A stretch of 64,000 nt of DNA from Amycolatopsis vancoresmycina. GTDB taxonomy: Bacteria; Actinomycetota; Actinomycetes; Mycobacteriales; Pseudonocardiaceae. The DNA lies in the NCBI RefSeq assembly GCF_000716785.1, contig NZ_JNYY01000011.1:124001-188000 (forward strand). The letters are read 5' to 3'. Position numbers and translations under genes: made by a program. This document shows positions 32,310 through 39,778 of the stretch, one piece after another (the first letter of the stretch is position 1; every line of letters starts with the position of its first letter). The notes under the pieces are model-generated. The model did no database searches, was not told the DNA's origin, and saw only the letters and a program-made list of their open reading frames with translations.

Positions 32310-33218
32310 TCAGCGGCCGGGACTGGCCGTGACGAGGAAGCTCGCCGCGAGGAGGACCACGAGCACGAGCGTGGTCTCCGCGGCGACGGAGTGGACGAAG
32401 GGGCGGACGGTTCCGGCGTCCCCGCGCAGGACGACGGCGAAGTCGAGGCGGCGGCCGACCCAGCTGCGGCTGGCCTGGGCGGCGAGCAGCACGACGGCGA
32501 GCACGGCCAGCTTGACCAGCAGCGTCCGCCCGTAGGCCGTGCCGAACACCCGGCCGGCGCTGCCGACGGTCTGCCACGCGAGCACCACCCCCGCGGCGAC
32601 CACGACCGCGACCGACGTCATCGCCAGTTTCGAGTAGCGCGGGATCACCGTGGCGAGCTCTTCGGGGTCACGGCGGGCCAGGACGCCGAACAGCAGCACG
32701 GCCAGGCCGCCGATCCAGGCCGAAGCGCCCGCGAGGTGCGCGAGGTCCGCCAGCTGGGTCAGCCACGGCCGGGTGCTCTCGGCCGCGTGCCCGGTGAGCC
32801 CGGTCGTGCGGAGCAGCCCGAGCAGCACCGCCCCGGCCCCGGCGCGCCAGGGCAACGCCGTGGCGGCGGCGCGGCCGCGTTGCAGCAGCCAGGCCAGCAC
32901 GACTCCGCCGAGCAGCCACAGCAGGGCCCTGGCGAACCAGATCCGGCCGAACTGGCTGTCCAGTGCCGGGCTCAGCAGGTCCCAGGACAGGAAGTCGCCG
33001 GGCGGGCGCTGCGCGGCCCACGCCGCCTGCAGGCCGAGTCCGGCGAGGGTGCCGAGCAGGCCGAGGACCCAGCCGGTGACCACCACCGAACGGGCACCGC
33101 GGTGGCCGGCGCCGCCGGGCCAGAGCGCGGCCAGGAACAGCAGCCCGCCGGCGAACAGCGTGAGACCGGCGTAGTCGACGGTGCGGGCGAACACGTACCA
33201 CGCCTTGACGGGTTCCAC
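32310..33218 (-). CDS. copD: CopD-family copper transport membrane protein
   Basis: 302 residues, GTG start, about eight transmembrane helices. The CopD core is visible in the second half: TRPWLTQLADLAHLAGASAWIGGLAVL, followed by RYSKLAMTSVAVVVAAGVVLAWQ and GRTLLVKLAVLAVVLLAAQ. The family imports copper across the inner membrane together with CopC; a CopC gene lies divergently at 34187. The GTG lies 3 bp after the stop of the Pro-rich protein gene, so the two are translationally linked. Confidence 0.87.
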   Translation of the reverse strand: MEPVKAWYVFARTVDYAGLTLFAGGLLFLAALWPGGAGHRGARSVVVTGWVLGLLGTLAGLGLQAAWAAQRPPGDFLSWDLLSPALDSQFGRIWFARALLWLLGGVVLAWLLQRGRAAATALPWRAGAGAVLLGLLRTTGLTGHAAESTRPWLTQLADLAHLAGASAWIGGLAVLLFGVLARRDPEELATVIPRYSKLAMTSVAVVVAAGVVLAWQTVGSAGRVFGTAYGRTLLVKLAVLAVVLLAAQASRSWVGRRLDFAVVLRGDAGTVRPFVHSVAAETTLVLVVLLAASFLVTASPGR

Positions 33219-33221
33219 GGC

Positions 33222-33797
33222 TCACTGTCCACTGGGGACGGTGGTGGCGGCGGGCACCATCGCCGGTTCCAGCCCGCCGTCGGCCGTGCGGCAGTAGCCG
33301 AGGACGAGCGCCCCGGCCCCGGACGGCCCGGTCACGCCCAGCCCGGTGGTGACGGTGCCGAGCAGCGGCAGGCCGCCGACGGTGTCCAGAACCTGTTGCG
33401 CCACACCGGGTTGGCACGCGGGCGGGTCCGTTCCGGGCGGCACCGGCGTGGCAGGCGACGACGGCGATGGGGGAGGAGGGGTGTCGGGCGTGGGGGATTC
33501 CGGGACCGGCGCCACCCCGGTGTCGCCGGGCGGGACGGGGCTCGATGGCTGGTCGCCGACCGGGACCGCGGGCAGCGGGGTCGCCGGGCCGCCGGTGGGC
33601 AGCTGGCCGACCGGAAGGGGTTGCGTGGCGGGCGGTTCCGGCGTGCCGGGGTGCCCGCCGTCCGCGACGGCGGGCGGGGCCGCCGCCGCGGTGCCCGGGT
33701 GCAGGCCGATGCCGGACGCGTAGCCGACGACGACCACGACCGCGCCGGCCAGGCTCGCGGCGATGACGTGGTCACGGCGCAGGGCGGGTCCTCGCAC
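33222..33797 (-). CDS. Secreted Pro/Thr-rich protein at head of the copper operon
   Basis: 191 residues, GTG with GGAGGACGAAACC upstream. N-terminal membrane helix/signal (HVIAASLAGAVVVVVGYASGIGL), then ~80 residues of Pro/Thr/Gly-rich linker. A small C-terminal domain has two cysteines (PPACQPGVAQQVLDTVGGLPLLG and LVLGYCRT). No known family. The C-terminal domain could be a copper- or partner-binding element. It is the first gene of a five-gene minus-strand operon. Confidence 0.7.
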   Translation of the reverse strand: MRGPALRRDHVIAASLAGAVVVVVGYASGIGLHPGTAAAAPPAVADGGHPGTPEPPATQPLPVGQLPTGGPATPLPAVPVGDQPSSPVPPGDTGVAPVPESPTPDTPPPPSPSSPATPVPPGTDPPACQPGVAQQVLDTVGGLPLLGTVTTGLGVTGPSGAGALVLGYCRTADGGLEPAMVPAATTVPSGQ

Positions 33798-34186
33798 GGT
33801 TTCGTCCTCCGAAGAACGGGAATTCGCGGCCCGGGAAAGGGCTTCGCGAGCAATTCCGGATGGGTGGGGAAAACGGGATGTGGGAGCAATAAACCAGCCG
33901 GCACGTTTCGCGGGGTGATCTTCACGTGAAGGCCGGGTAAAGTCCGGCGGCCCGGAAGTGGCGCGACGCGGTGAGTTCCTGGGCCGAAAGCCGCTTCGGC
34001 TGCGCTGTTCGGGTGATCGGCCGTGCGGACTACCGGGCTAGCGGCCCGATTTGCCCGGTTGCCGGACGGTGATCCGCCGTGGCGGTGAGAATTGGTTAAC
34101 ACAGCCGTTTCACGTCTTCGGCCGCGCCACGGGATCTGCTCGCTACGGTTCCGGCATCCTCCGAATTCCCGAGAAGGCGAGAAACC
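33798..34186. other. Divergent regulatory region of the copper block
   Basis: 389 bp between divergent genes and no coding potential I can support; local composition is less GC-rich (e.g. GAGAATTGGTTAACAC near 34087). It contains the 12-bp palindrome CTTCACGTGAAG at 33920-33931. I see no CsoR or CueR consensus. Confidence 0.5.
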
Positions 34187-34720
34187 ATGACTTCCCGCTG
34201 GTCTTTCCCGGCCCGGATCGCCGCCGCGCTGGCGGCCGCCGGCGCGGCGCTGCTGTGCGCGCCCGCGGCGGACGCGCACAGTGTCCTCGTCTCCAGCTCG
34301 CCGTCCGCGGACGCGTCGCTCGCTTCGGGCCCGGCCGAGGCGGTGCTCGAGTTCAATGAGCCGGTGGAGAACCGGTTCACCGAGCTCTCGGTGCTCGGCC
34401 CCGACGGCGCTTCCCACTGGGAGGCCGGCCCGGCGTCCGTGGTCGACGCCCGGGTCTCCGCGCCGCTGCGTCCCCTCGGGCCGGCCGGCGGCTACACGAT
34501 CCGGTACCGCGTCACCTCCGCCGACGGCCACCCGGTCTCCGGCACCGTCCCGTTCCGGCTCACCGTGGCGGGCCCGGGCGGCGCGGTGCCGGCCGCGACG
34601 GCGGTGACGCGCCCGGACGCCGACGGGCCGGTGCCGCTGTGGCCGTGGATCACCGGCGGCGCCGTCCTGCTCGGCACCGGGTACGCGGTGGCCCGGCGCC
34701 TGGGCCGCGCGCACGCTTGA
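34187..34720 (+). CDS. copC: CopC-domain protein, membrane-anchored
   Basis: 177 residues: signal peptide ending ADA, mature N-terminus HSVLVSSSPSADASL with the first histidine as Cu ligand. Then the CopC fold (AVLEFNEPVENRFTELSVLG, YTIRYRVTSADGHPVSGTVPFRL with the second His), and a C-terminal transmembrane helix. Divergent from the CopD-cupredoxin operon. Together the two transcripts supply a CopC/CopD pair plus cupredoxins. It is distinct from the CopC at 11741 in linker and ligand spacing. Confidence 0.9.
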   Translation: MTSRWSFPARIAAALAAAGAALLCAPAADAHSVLVSSSPSADASLASGPAEAVLEFNEPVENRFTELSVLGPDGASHWEAGPASVVDARVSAPLRPLGPAGGYTIRYRVTSADGHPVSGTVPFRLTVAGPGGAVPAATAVTRPDADGPVPLWPWITGGAVLLGTGYAVARRLGRAHA

Positions 34721-34740
34721 GGCAGTGGCCGCGCGGGTAT
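34715..34740 (+). promoter_or_regulatory. Sigma-B/F-type promoter candidate
   Basis: GCTT (34715-34718), 16-bp spacer, GGGTAT (34735-34740), 9 bp before the DUF6221 ATG. The -35 element overlaps the end of the copC gene. Confidence 0.6.
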
Positions 34741-34749
34741 CCCGCGCGC

Positions 34750-35088
34750 ATGACGAATCTCGACGACACCACGACCGCGAAGCTCGACGAATTCGTGCTC
34801 GCCCGGCTCGCGGAGGACGAAGAGCGCGTCCGGGCGGGGGAACTGCCGCTGATCGACGAGGCCGAACGGCGGGGGCGGCTGCGGATCATGTACGCCGACG
34901 ACGGCGACGGGCTGCTGCTGGCCGGCGGGCCGGTCGAGGCGATGGAGGACCGTCACCCGGTGCCGTTCGCCGAGAAGGCCGAGTTCCTGCGCCGCGAGAT
35001 CCGCGACGCCCACGACGACGCATCCGTCAAGCTGATCGCGTCGGTGTACGAGGCTCACCCGGACTGGCGCGAAGAGTGGCGCCCGTGA
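34750..35088 (+). CDS. DUF6221 family protein
   Basis: 112-residue acidic soluble protein. The ending YEAHPDWREEWRP matches the DUF6221 hallmark (Y..HPD.REEW). The N-terminus LDEFVLARLAEDEERVRAGE is also typical. Function unknown; the family is restricted to actinomycetes. The ATG sits only 9 bp after a GGGTAT -10-like element, implying a nearly leaderless mRNA. Followed 19 bp later by the phosphoribosyltransferase gene. Confidence 0.82.
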   Translation: MTNLDDTTTAKLDEFVLARLAEDEERVRAGELPLIDEAERRGRLRIMYADDGDGLLLAGGPVEAMEDRHPVPFAEKAEFLRREIRDAHDDASVKLIASVYEAHPDWREEWRP

Positions 35089-35107
35089 GCGTGCCTGCGC
35101 CGCGGTG

Positions 35108-35743
35108 ATGGCCGCGCGGGTCTTCGCCGACCGGGCCGACGGCGGCCGCTGCCTCGCCGACGAGCTGCGGCGCCGCGGCTGGACCGATCCGCTCGTGCTC
35201 GGGCTGGCCCGGGGCGGGGTGCCGGTCGCCGCCGTCGTCGCCCGGCGGCTCGGCGCGGACCTGGACGTCGCCGTCGCGCGCAAGATCGGCGCCCCGGGCC
35301 GCCGCGAATACGGCGTCGGCGCGGTGACCCCGGACGGCCCGGCCAGCTACGACGAAGCCGCCCTGCACGCACTCGGGCTGACGGCCGCGCGGCTGGCTCG
35401 GGCCGAAGCGCGGGAGCGGGCAGAGGCGCGCCGCCGCTTCAGGCGGTACCGCGCCGGCCGCCCGCCCGCGGTCCTCACCGGCCGTGACGTCATCCTCGTC
35501 GATGACGGCCTGGCGACCGGCGTGACGGCGACGGCGGCACTGCGCGAGGTCCGCGCGGCCCGGCCCCGCACGCTCGTCTTCGCCACCCCCGTCGCCGCCC
35601 CGGAGGCGGCCGATCGCGTGGGCGCCGAGGCCGACGACGTTGTCTGCGTGGCCGAGCCGCCGGGTTTCCGCGCGGTCGGCCAGTGGTACGCCGATTTCCA
35701 CCAGACGAGTGACGACGACGTGCTGGACCTGCTCTTCCGGTGA
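35108..35743 (+). CDS. Phosphoribosyltransferase-domain protein
   Basis: 211 residues from ATG 35108 (GTG 35105 in the same frame is an alternative). PRPP loop VILVDDGLATGVTATAAL (about 137-154) and LARGGVPVAAVVARRLGADLDVAVARKIGAPGRREYGVGAV define the family of standalone predicted phosphoribosyltransferases. In mycobacteria members of this group are part of the dormancy (DosR) stress regulon. The substrate base is unknown. It lies between two genes with stress-type promoters. Confidence 0.85.
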   Translation: MAARVFADRADGGRCLADELRRRGWTDPLVLGLARGGVPVAAVVARRLGADLDVAVARKIGAPGRREYGVGAVTPDGPASYDEAALHALGLTAARLARAEARERAEARRRFRRYRAGRPPAVLTGRDVILVDDGLATGVTATAALREVRAARPRTLVFATPVAAPEAADRVGAEADDVVCVAEPPGFRAVGQWYADFHQTSDDDVLDLLFR

Positions 35744-35801
35744 CCCTCGGCTCTCCACAGAGGACGGCCGGTGACGTGCTGCGCCACCCGGGTCGGACCG
35801 G

Positions 35802-35826
35802 GTTGACCGGGTGGGTGACGGGGTAT
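35802..35826 (+). promoter_or_regulatory. Sigma-B/F-type promoter candidate
   Basis: GTTG (35802-35805), 15-bp spacer, GGGTAT (35821-35826), 38 bp before the DUF6292 start. Confidence 0.6.
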
Positions 35827-35864
35827 CACCCGTCCGGGGTGCCGACCGGAGAAGCGGGTGCGGG

Positions 35865-36287
35865 ATGAGCGAACGGGACGGGCTCGGCGCGGCGGCGCGC
35901 GGGCTGCGGCAGTACCTGCTGGCCGTGGCGGCCAAGCTGGACGCGCCCGCCTGGTTCTGCGAGGTCGACGTCCCAGCCGGTGCGTACGTGGCGCTGGAGC
36001 GGCGGCTCGCCCGGTTCCCGGACCACGAGACGGCGTTGTTGTGGGACGAGCGCGACGGCTGGTCCGCGGCGGTCGAGTCGGCGAGCGGCGACGACGTCGT
36101 CGTGCTCGCCTACCTCGGCCAGGACGTCCTGCCGCCGCCCGAAGCCGTCGAGAAGTTCGTGAAGGACCTCTACGGCGAGCAGTACCCGGGGCGGCCGGAC
36201 CCACCGGACTTCCGCAGACCCGGCGCCGCGGACGGCTTCGACGACCGGCTGGCCGCCTACGCCGGCGACCCCGTCGGCCGGGCTTGA
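35865..36287 (+). CDS. DUF6292 family protein
   Basis: 140-residue soluble protein: RGLRQYLLAVAAKLDAPAWFCEVD, ALERRLARFPDHETALLWDERDGW and LAYLGQDVLPPPEAVEKFV are the family pattern. Unknown function, common in Amycolatopsis-like genomes in several paralogues. Stress-type promoter upstream. The gene ends 1 bp before the convergent MerR gene. Confidence 0.8.
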   Translation: MSERDGLGAAARGLRQYLLAVAAKLDAPAWFCEVDVPAGAYVALERRLARFPDHETALLWDERDGWSAAVESASGDDVVVLAYLGQDVLPPPEAVEKFVKDLYGEQYPGRPDPPDFRRPGAADGFDDRLAAYAGDPVGRA

Positions 36288-36288
36288 C

Positions 36289-37224
36289 TCACGGCCGGCC
36301 GGCGCGCAGGGCCTGCCCGAACCAGGCGAACACCGGTCCCGGGTCGGGGAGCGGCGGCCAGCCGTTGAGGGCGGCGACCAGCTGCCAGTACCGCGTGACG
36401 CGCGGATCGTCGGCCACCTCGAGCCGTTCGAGGATCCACGCCTTCAGCCGGTCGTCGTCGGCCTTGCCGAAGGTCCGGGCGTAGCCGGCGGTGAGCGTGG
36501 CGACGACGGCGCGGGCCTGCACCGAGTCCGGAGCGATCCCCGCGGCCAGCGCCCGGCCGACGGTTTCGCGCACGGTCTCGGTCAGGTCGTGGTGCAGGCC
36601 GGTGGTGTCCCCGTCGGCGCGCTGGGCGGCCTGGTATTCGGCCATCCGCCGCACGGCGTCCCGGAAATCGTTGTCCTGTACCAGTTCCACGAGCTCCATC
36701 CACGCCTCGACCTGGGCGGGGGTGGCGTCCTCGGGCAGCTCCGGCATGGTCGAACGCAGCAGCTCCACCATGGCCGGGTTGGCGTCGACCCCGCCGAAGG
36801 TGTCATCGACGAAATCGTGGACGAAGCGGCGCCGTTCGGCGTCGGAGAGGTTCACGAGTTTGTGCATGAGATCCATTTCCCGAGGGGTCGCTCCCCGGTT
36901 CGCGACCGCGGCCAGCACCGAACGCCGCAGGCGCAGCGCCCGGATCTGCACCTCGAGCGCAGCCGCGTGCGCGGCGGCGACCTCGGCGAGCGAGGTCTCA
37001 CCGGCCAGCACGCGCCGGACCGTGGCCAGGTCGATGTCGAGTTCACGCAGCGTGCGAACCAGCTCCAGCCGAGCCAGGGCGGCCACGTCGTAGAGGCGGT
37101 AGCCGGCCGGGCTGTGGCTGGTCGCCGGAACGATCCCCTTGTCGGAGTAGAACCGGATCGCCTTGACGGACAGGCCGGTCCGCTCGGCCAAGGCACCGAT
37201 CGGGAGGAGGTTCTCGTCGTCCAT
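36289..37224 (-). CDS. MerR-family regulator with TipAS-like/effector C-terminal domain
   Basis: 311 residues from ATG 37224. N-terminal MerR winged helix (LLPIGALAERTGLSVKAIRFYSDKGIV, YRLYDVAALARLELVRTL), a dimerisation coiled coil ~70-115, and a helical C-terminal domain of ~190 residues with MVELLRSTMPELPEDATPAQVEAWMELVELV. This is larger than metal-sensing MerR proteins and like drug-binding regulators. A MerR-type promoter with 19-bp spacer ends 7 bp before the ATG, so the mRNA would be leaderless and the gene autoregulated. Confidence 0.9.
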   Translation of the reverse strand: MDDENLLPIGALAERTGLSVKAIRFYSDKGIVPATSHSPAGYRLYDVAALARLELVRTLRELDIDLATVRRVLAGETSLAEVAAAHAAALEVQIRALRLRRSVLAAVANRGATPREMDLMHKLVNLSDAERRRFVHDFVDDTFGGVDANPAMVELLRSTMPELPEDATPAQVEAWMELVELVQDNDFRDAVRRMAEYQAAQRADGDTTGLHHDLTETVRETVGRALAAGIAPDSVQARAVVATLTAGYARTFGKADDDRLKAWILERLEVADDPRVTRYWQLVAALNGWPPLPDPGPVFAWFGQALRAGRP

Positions 37225-37230
37225 GCCCAC

Positions 37231-37261
37231 AGCTTGCAGGCTCCCCTTGAGGGAGACTCAA
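37231..37261 (-). promoter_or_regulatory. MerR-type promoter/operator
   Basis: Minus strand: TTGAGT (37261-37256), 19-bp spacer containing the inverted repeat CTCCC/GGGAG (37241-37255), then CAAGCT (37236-37231). The elongated 19-bp spacer with a centred dyad is the hallmark of MerR-activated promoters. Confidence 0.65.
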
Positions 37262-37280
37262 CTTCGAATCACGGTTCGGG

Positions 37281-37643
37281 TCACCGCGGCGGGAGCACGC
37301 AGAATTCGTTGCCCTCCGGGTCGGCGAGCACCACCCACGGGTCGTCAGCCGGGTCCTCGAGGACCTTCGCTCCCAGCATCACCAGCCGTTCCACCTCCGC
37401 CCGCTGGTCCCGCTCGACCGGCGCGAGGTCCAGGTGCAGCCGGTTCTTCCCCGCCTTGCCCTCCGGCACCGGCTGGAACAGCAACGCCGGGCCGGATTCG
37501 AAGTCGACTTGCCGATACTCGGTTCCGTGCGAGTCGGTCCACTTCCTCGTCTTGCCGCCGCCGATCGCCGCGGCCCAGAACTCCGCCAGGAGGTCCGGCT
37601 GGTGGCAGTCGACCGCCACCGCCAGCATGCGGGCCGCCGTCAC
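37281..37643 (-). CDS. VOC/glyoxalase-like domain protein
   Basis: 120 residues, GTG overlapping the upstream stop (GTGA). Single glyoxalase-fold repeat pair: MLAVAVDCHQPDLLAEFWAAAIGG at the N-terminus, RLHLDLAPVERDQRAEVERLVMLGA in the middle and WVVLADPEGNEFCVLPPR at the end. The family includes dioxygenases, isomerases and binding proteins; the metal ligands suggested (His in HLDL, Glu in GNEF) are present, the reaction is unknown. Forms a unit with the next two genes upstream. Confidence 0.87.
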   Translation of the reverse strand: MTAARMLAVAVDCHQPDLLAEFWAAAIGGGKTRKWTDSHGTEYRQVDFESGPALLFQPVPEGKAGKNRLHLDLAPVERDQRAEVERLVMLGAKVLEDPADDPWVVLADPEGNEFCVLPPR

Positions 37644-38059
37644 GACCCCGCCACGATCCGGTTGATCGCCTCCGCGACCAGCTCCGGTTCGGCGACCGTC
37701 ACCGTCAGGCCGGGGTGGCGGATCCGGCCCCACGGGTCGATTCCCGCGACCGGTTCCCGGAACCGCAGGCACACGCCGCCGCGCGTCGTCGTGCCGAACG
37801 TCAGGCCGCGGTCGGCGAGTGACAGGCGGACACCCAAGCCACGAAGGGCGTGGTACGGACCCGTTGCCTCCGCGCCGGCGAGGTTGCCCAGCGGCGTCTC
37901 GACCAGCCAGGGTCCGAACCGGACGCGCAGGCCGCCGGTGTCCAACTCCAGGCCGCTGTTCGGGCCCAGCAGGCGCTGCAGCCACGGGAACGGCACGGCG
38001 AAGTCCGCGTGGAGCCGGTGGTGCACGACGACCGTGCGCCGCTCCACGCCCGCGGTCAT
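37640..38059 (-). CDS. Conserved actinobacterial hypothetical protein
   Basis: 139 residues. Recognisable conserved stretches are GPWLVETPLGNLAGAEATGPY, LSLADRGLTFGTTTRGGVCLRFREPVAGIDPWG and HPGLTVTVAEPELVAEAI, shared with mycobacterial hypothetical proteins of the same length. Soluble, beta-rich. Coupled at both ends (ATGA upstream, GTGA downstream), between the VOC gene and a 55-codon gene with a stress-type promoter. No activity can be assigned. Confidence 0.8.
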   Translation of the reverse strand: MTAGVERRTVVVHHRLHADFAVPFPWLQRLLGPNSGLELDTGGLRVRFGPWLVETPLGNLAGAEATGPYHALRGLGVRLSLADRGLTFGTTTRGGVCLRFREPVAGIDPWGRIRHPGLTVTVAEPELVAEAINRIVAGS

Positions 38060-38223
38060 GCGTCGCCGCCCGGTGCGGGGAGTTCGGTTTCGTCGTCGGC
38101 CGGGAGTTCGGGGTCTCGCCACTCCTCGGCGCGGGACGGGCCGTTGCCCTGCAGGGTGCCGCGCAGTTCGGCCTTCTGCGCGTCGTCCTCCCGCGGTGAG
38201 TGCTGGTCGCTTTCGCGGTGCAT
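38056..38223 (-). CDS. Small acidic hypothetical protein (55 residues)
   Basis: ATG 38223 is preceded by AAGGAGGTACTC, a near-perfect Shine-Dalgarno. The sequence is very hydrophilic (HRESDQHSPREDDAQKAEL, RAEEWRDPELPADDETEL), probably disordered. Similar small acidic proteins occur in other actinomycetes, often near stress genes. It is the first gene of a three-gene operon with a perfect GTTT-N15-GGGTAG promoter 21 bp upstream. Confidence 0.8.
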   Translation of the reverse strand: MHRESDQHSPREDDAQKAELRGTLQGNGPSRAEEWRDPELPADDETELPAPGGDA

Positions 38224-38243
38224 GAGTACCTCCTTCACGCGGG

Positions 38244-38268
38244 CTACCCGGTGATCGGCCGCCGAAAC
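38244..38268 (-). promoter_or_regulatory. Sigma-B/F-type promoter, perfect core
   Basis: Minus strand: GTTT (38268-38265), 15-bp spacer, GGGTAG (38249-38244), 21 bp before the 55-codon gene. Confidence 0.75.
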
Positions 38269-38276
38269 GATCGAGC

Positions 38277-38720
38277 TCACCGCCGCCGTCGCGCGGCTTT
38301 GTTGACGGCCCGGGCGGCGACGATGCCGAGCACCAGCCCGGCGAGCGCGGTCAGCCCGTGCAGCCAGTTGCCGGCCCAGTTCAGGTTGATCGGGTCTTCG
38401 GGGTTGCCGATCGCGGTCGCCAGGATCCCGTAGGCGGTCATCCCGGTGAAACCGACGAACAGCACCCAGCAGTAGATGATCGCGCCGGTGCGGCGGGTCG
38501 CGGCGAGCAACCCGAGCACGCCGACCGCCGTGTGGACCAGGTTGAGCAGCGGGGTCACGCTGAAGATCCAGACGGCACGGCTCGTTTCGTGCCCGACCGC
38601 CGCGGTTTCCGGCGTCAGGAACCCGGCGATCCCCAGCGCGAGGTAGAGCAGCCCGAGCACGGCGACGACCGGCCGCAGCCAGGTCGCCGCGGTCCGGGGA
38701 CGGGCCTCGGCGGACGTCAT
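38277..38720 (-). CDS. DUF4383 membrane protein
   Basis: 147 residues with four transmembrane helices (about 17-37, 53-72, 82-103, 118-138). The family signature lies in VLGLLYLALGIAGFLTP and LLNLVHTAVGVLGLLAA, and the loop EDPINLNWAGNWLHGLTALAGL. Unknown function; DUF4383 proteins are often stress-induced in actinomycetes. AAGGAGG upstream of the ATG. Perfect GTTT-N15-GGGTAT promoter 30 bp upstream. Confidence 0.88.
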   Translation of the reverse strand: MTSAEARPRTAATWLRPVVAVLGLLYLALGIAGFLTPETAAVGHETSRAVWIFSVTPLLNLVHTAVGVLGLLAATRRTGAIIYCWVLFVGFTGMTAYGILATAIGNPEDPINLNWAGNWLHGLTALAGLVLGIVAARAVNKAARRRR

Positions 38721-38749
38721 GGGGTGCCTCCTTCTCCTCGGCCGCGCGG

Positions 38750-38774
38750 ATACCCGCGGTGGGGTGGGAGAAAC
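38750..38774 (-). promoter_or_regulatory. Sigma-B/F-type promoter, perfect core
   Basis: Minus strand: GTTT (38774-38771), 15-bp spacer, GGGTAT (38755-38750), 30 bp before the DUF4383 ATG. Confidence 0.8.
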
Positions 38775-38875
38775 GGGTGAGTGGAAAGGGCCGGACGGCG
38801 GGCTGGGGGAGCCGCCGTCCGGCCCGTGGCCGGGACCCGCGCCGGTCCCTGCAGCCAGGACGCGGGCCCCTGGTC

Positions 38876-39700
38876 TCAGGGGGAGCGCCAGTCGTGCCCG
38901 CGGTACGCGGTGCCGTGCTGGGCGCCCATCAGCAGCAGGCCGCCGTCGACGACGAGCGACGTGCCGGTGATGTACCCGGCCGCCGGTGTCGCCAGGAACG
39001 CGACTGCGGCCGCCACCTCCGCGGCGTGGCCGGGGCGGCCGAGCGGGATGCCGGGCCGGTCCTGCTCGCGCGGGTCGGCGTCGGCCTGGCCGGTCATCGG
39101 GGTCGAGATTTCGCCGGGCGCCACCGAGTTCACGGTGATGCCGTGCTCGGCCAGCTCCAGCGCGAGCACCTTGGTCAGCGCGCCCGCGCCCGCCTTCGCG
39201 GCGCAGTAGGGTGCGGCGCCGACCCGCGGGACGTGCTCGTGGACGCTGGTGATGGTGATGATCCGGCCGCCGCGACCGGCGTCGATCATGTGCCGGGCCG
39301 CGCGCTGCGAGAGCAGGAAGACCCCGTCGAGGTCGACGTCGAGGACCTGCCGCCACTTCTCGTAGTCCAGGTCCATGGCGAGCTGGCCGCTGCCGGTGCC
39401 GGAGCAGTTGACGAGGACGTCGAGGCCGCCGAGGTCTTCGGCGAACGCGTCGACGACGTCGGCGGCGGCGGGCAGCTCGGTCAGGTCGAGCTGCCGGACG
39501 TGCGCGGCAACGCCGCGCGACCGCGCCTCGGCGGCGGTTTCCGCGGCGCCGTCGGCGTCCGAGTGGTAGGTGATGCCGACGTCCAGGCCGCCGCCGGCGA
39601 GGGCGACAGCCACCGCGCGCCCGATGCCGGAGTCGGCGCCGGTGACGATGGCGCGTCGCGGCGAAGGGGCTTCGGCGGGCAGAGGCGCCGGGAGCGACAC
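38876..39700 (-). CDS. Short-chain dehydrogenase/reductase
   Basis: 274 residues, GTG with AAAGGAG upstream. Classical SDR: cofactor motif VTGADSGIGRAVAVAL, NCSGTGSG (NNAG position), catalytic serine in ITSVHEH, YCAAK catalytic Tyr/Lys, and PGEISTPMTG. It resembles the glucose-1-dehydrogenase-like stress SDRs (general stress protein 39 type). Substrate unknown. A GTTT-N15-TGGTAG promoter lies 26 bp upstream, back to back with the Ppx gene. Confidence 0.9.
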   Translation of the reverse strand: MSLPAPLPAEAPSPRRAIVTGADSGIGRAVAVALAGGGLDVGITYHSDADGAAETAAEARSRGVAAHVRQLDLTELPAAADVVDAFAEDLGGLDVLVNCSGTGSGQLAMDLDYEKWRQVLDVDLDGVFLLSQRAARHMIDAGRGGRIITITSVHEHVPRVGAAPYCAAKAGAGALTKVLALELAEHGITVNSVAPGEISTPMTGQADADPREQDRPGIPLGRPGHAAEVAAAVAFLATPAAGYITGTSLVVDGGLLLMGAQHGTAYRGHDWRSP

Positions 39701-39726
39701 GGGCTGCTCCTTTCGTTCCCCGTCGG

Positions 39727-39751
39727 CTACCACCGCCTCCGTGGACTAAAC
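39727..39751 (-). promoter_or_regulatory. Sigma-B/F-type promoter candidate
   Basis: Minus strand: GTTT (39751-39748), 15-bp spacer, TGGTAG (39732-39727); one mismatch to GGGTAN. Located 26 bp before the SDR start. Confidence 0.6.
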
Positions 39752-39778
39752 GCAACGGTCACGGGGTATCCCGCCGCG

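Noticed and set aside
33920..33931. CTTCACGTGAAG palindrome as a copper-regulator site
   Set aside because: The sequence does not match CsoR or CueR operators and occurs only once; it is noted in the intergenic entry only.
39764..39769. GGGTAT before the Ppx gene as another stress promoter
   Set aside because: No GTTT-like -35 is found 14-17 bp upstream; only the -10-like part fits, so it is mentioned but not called.
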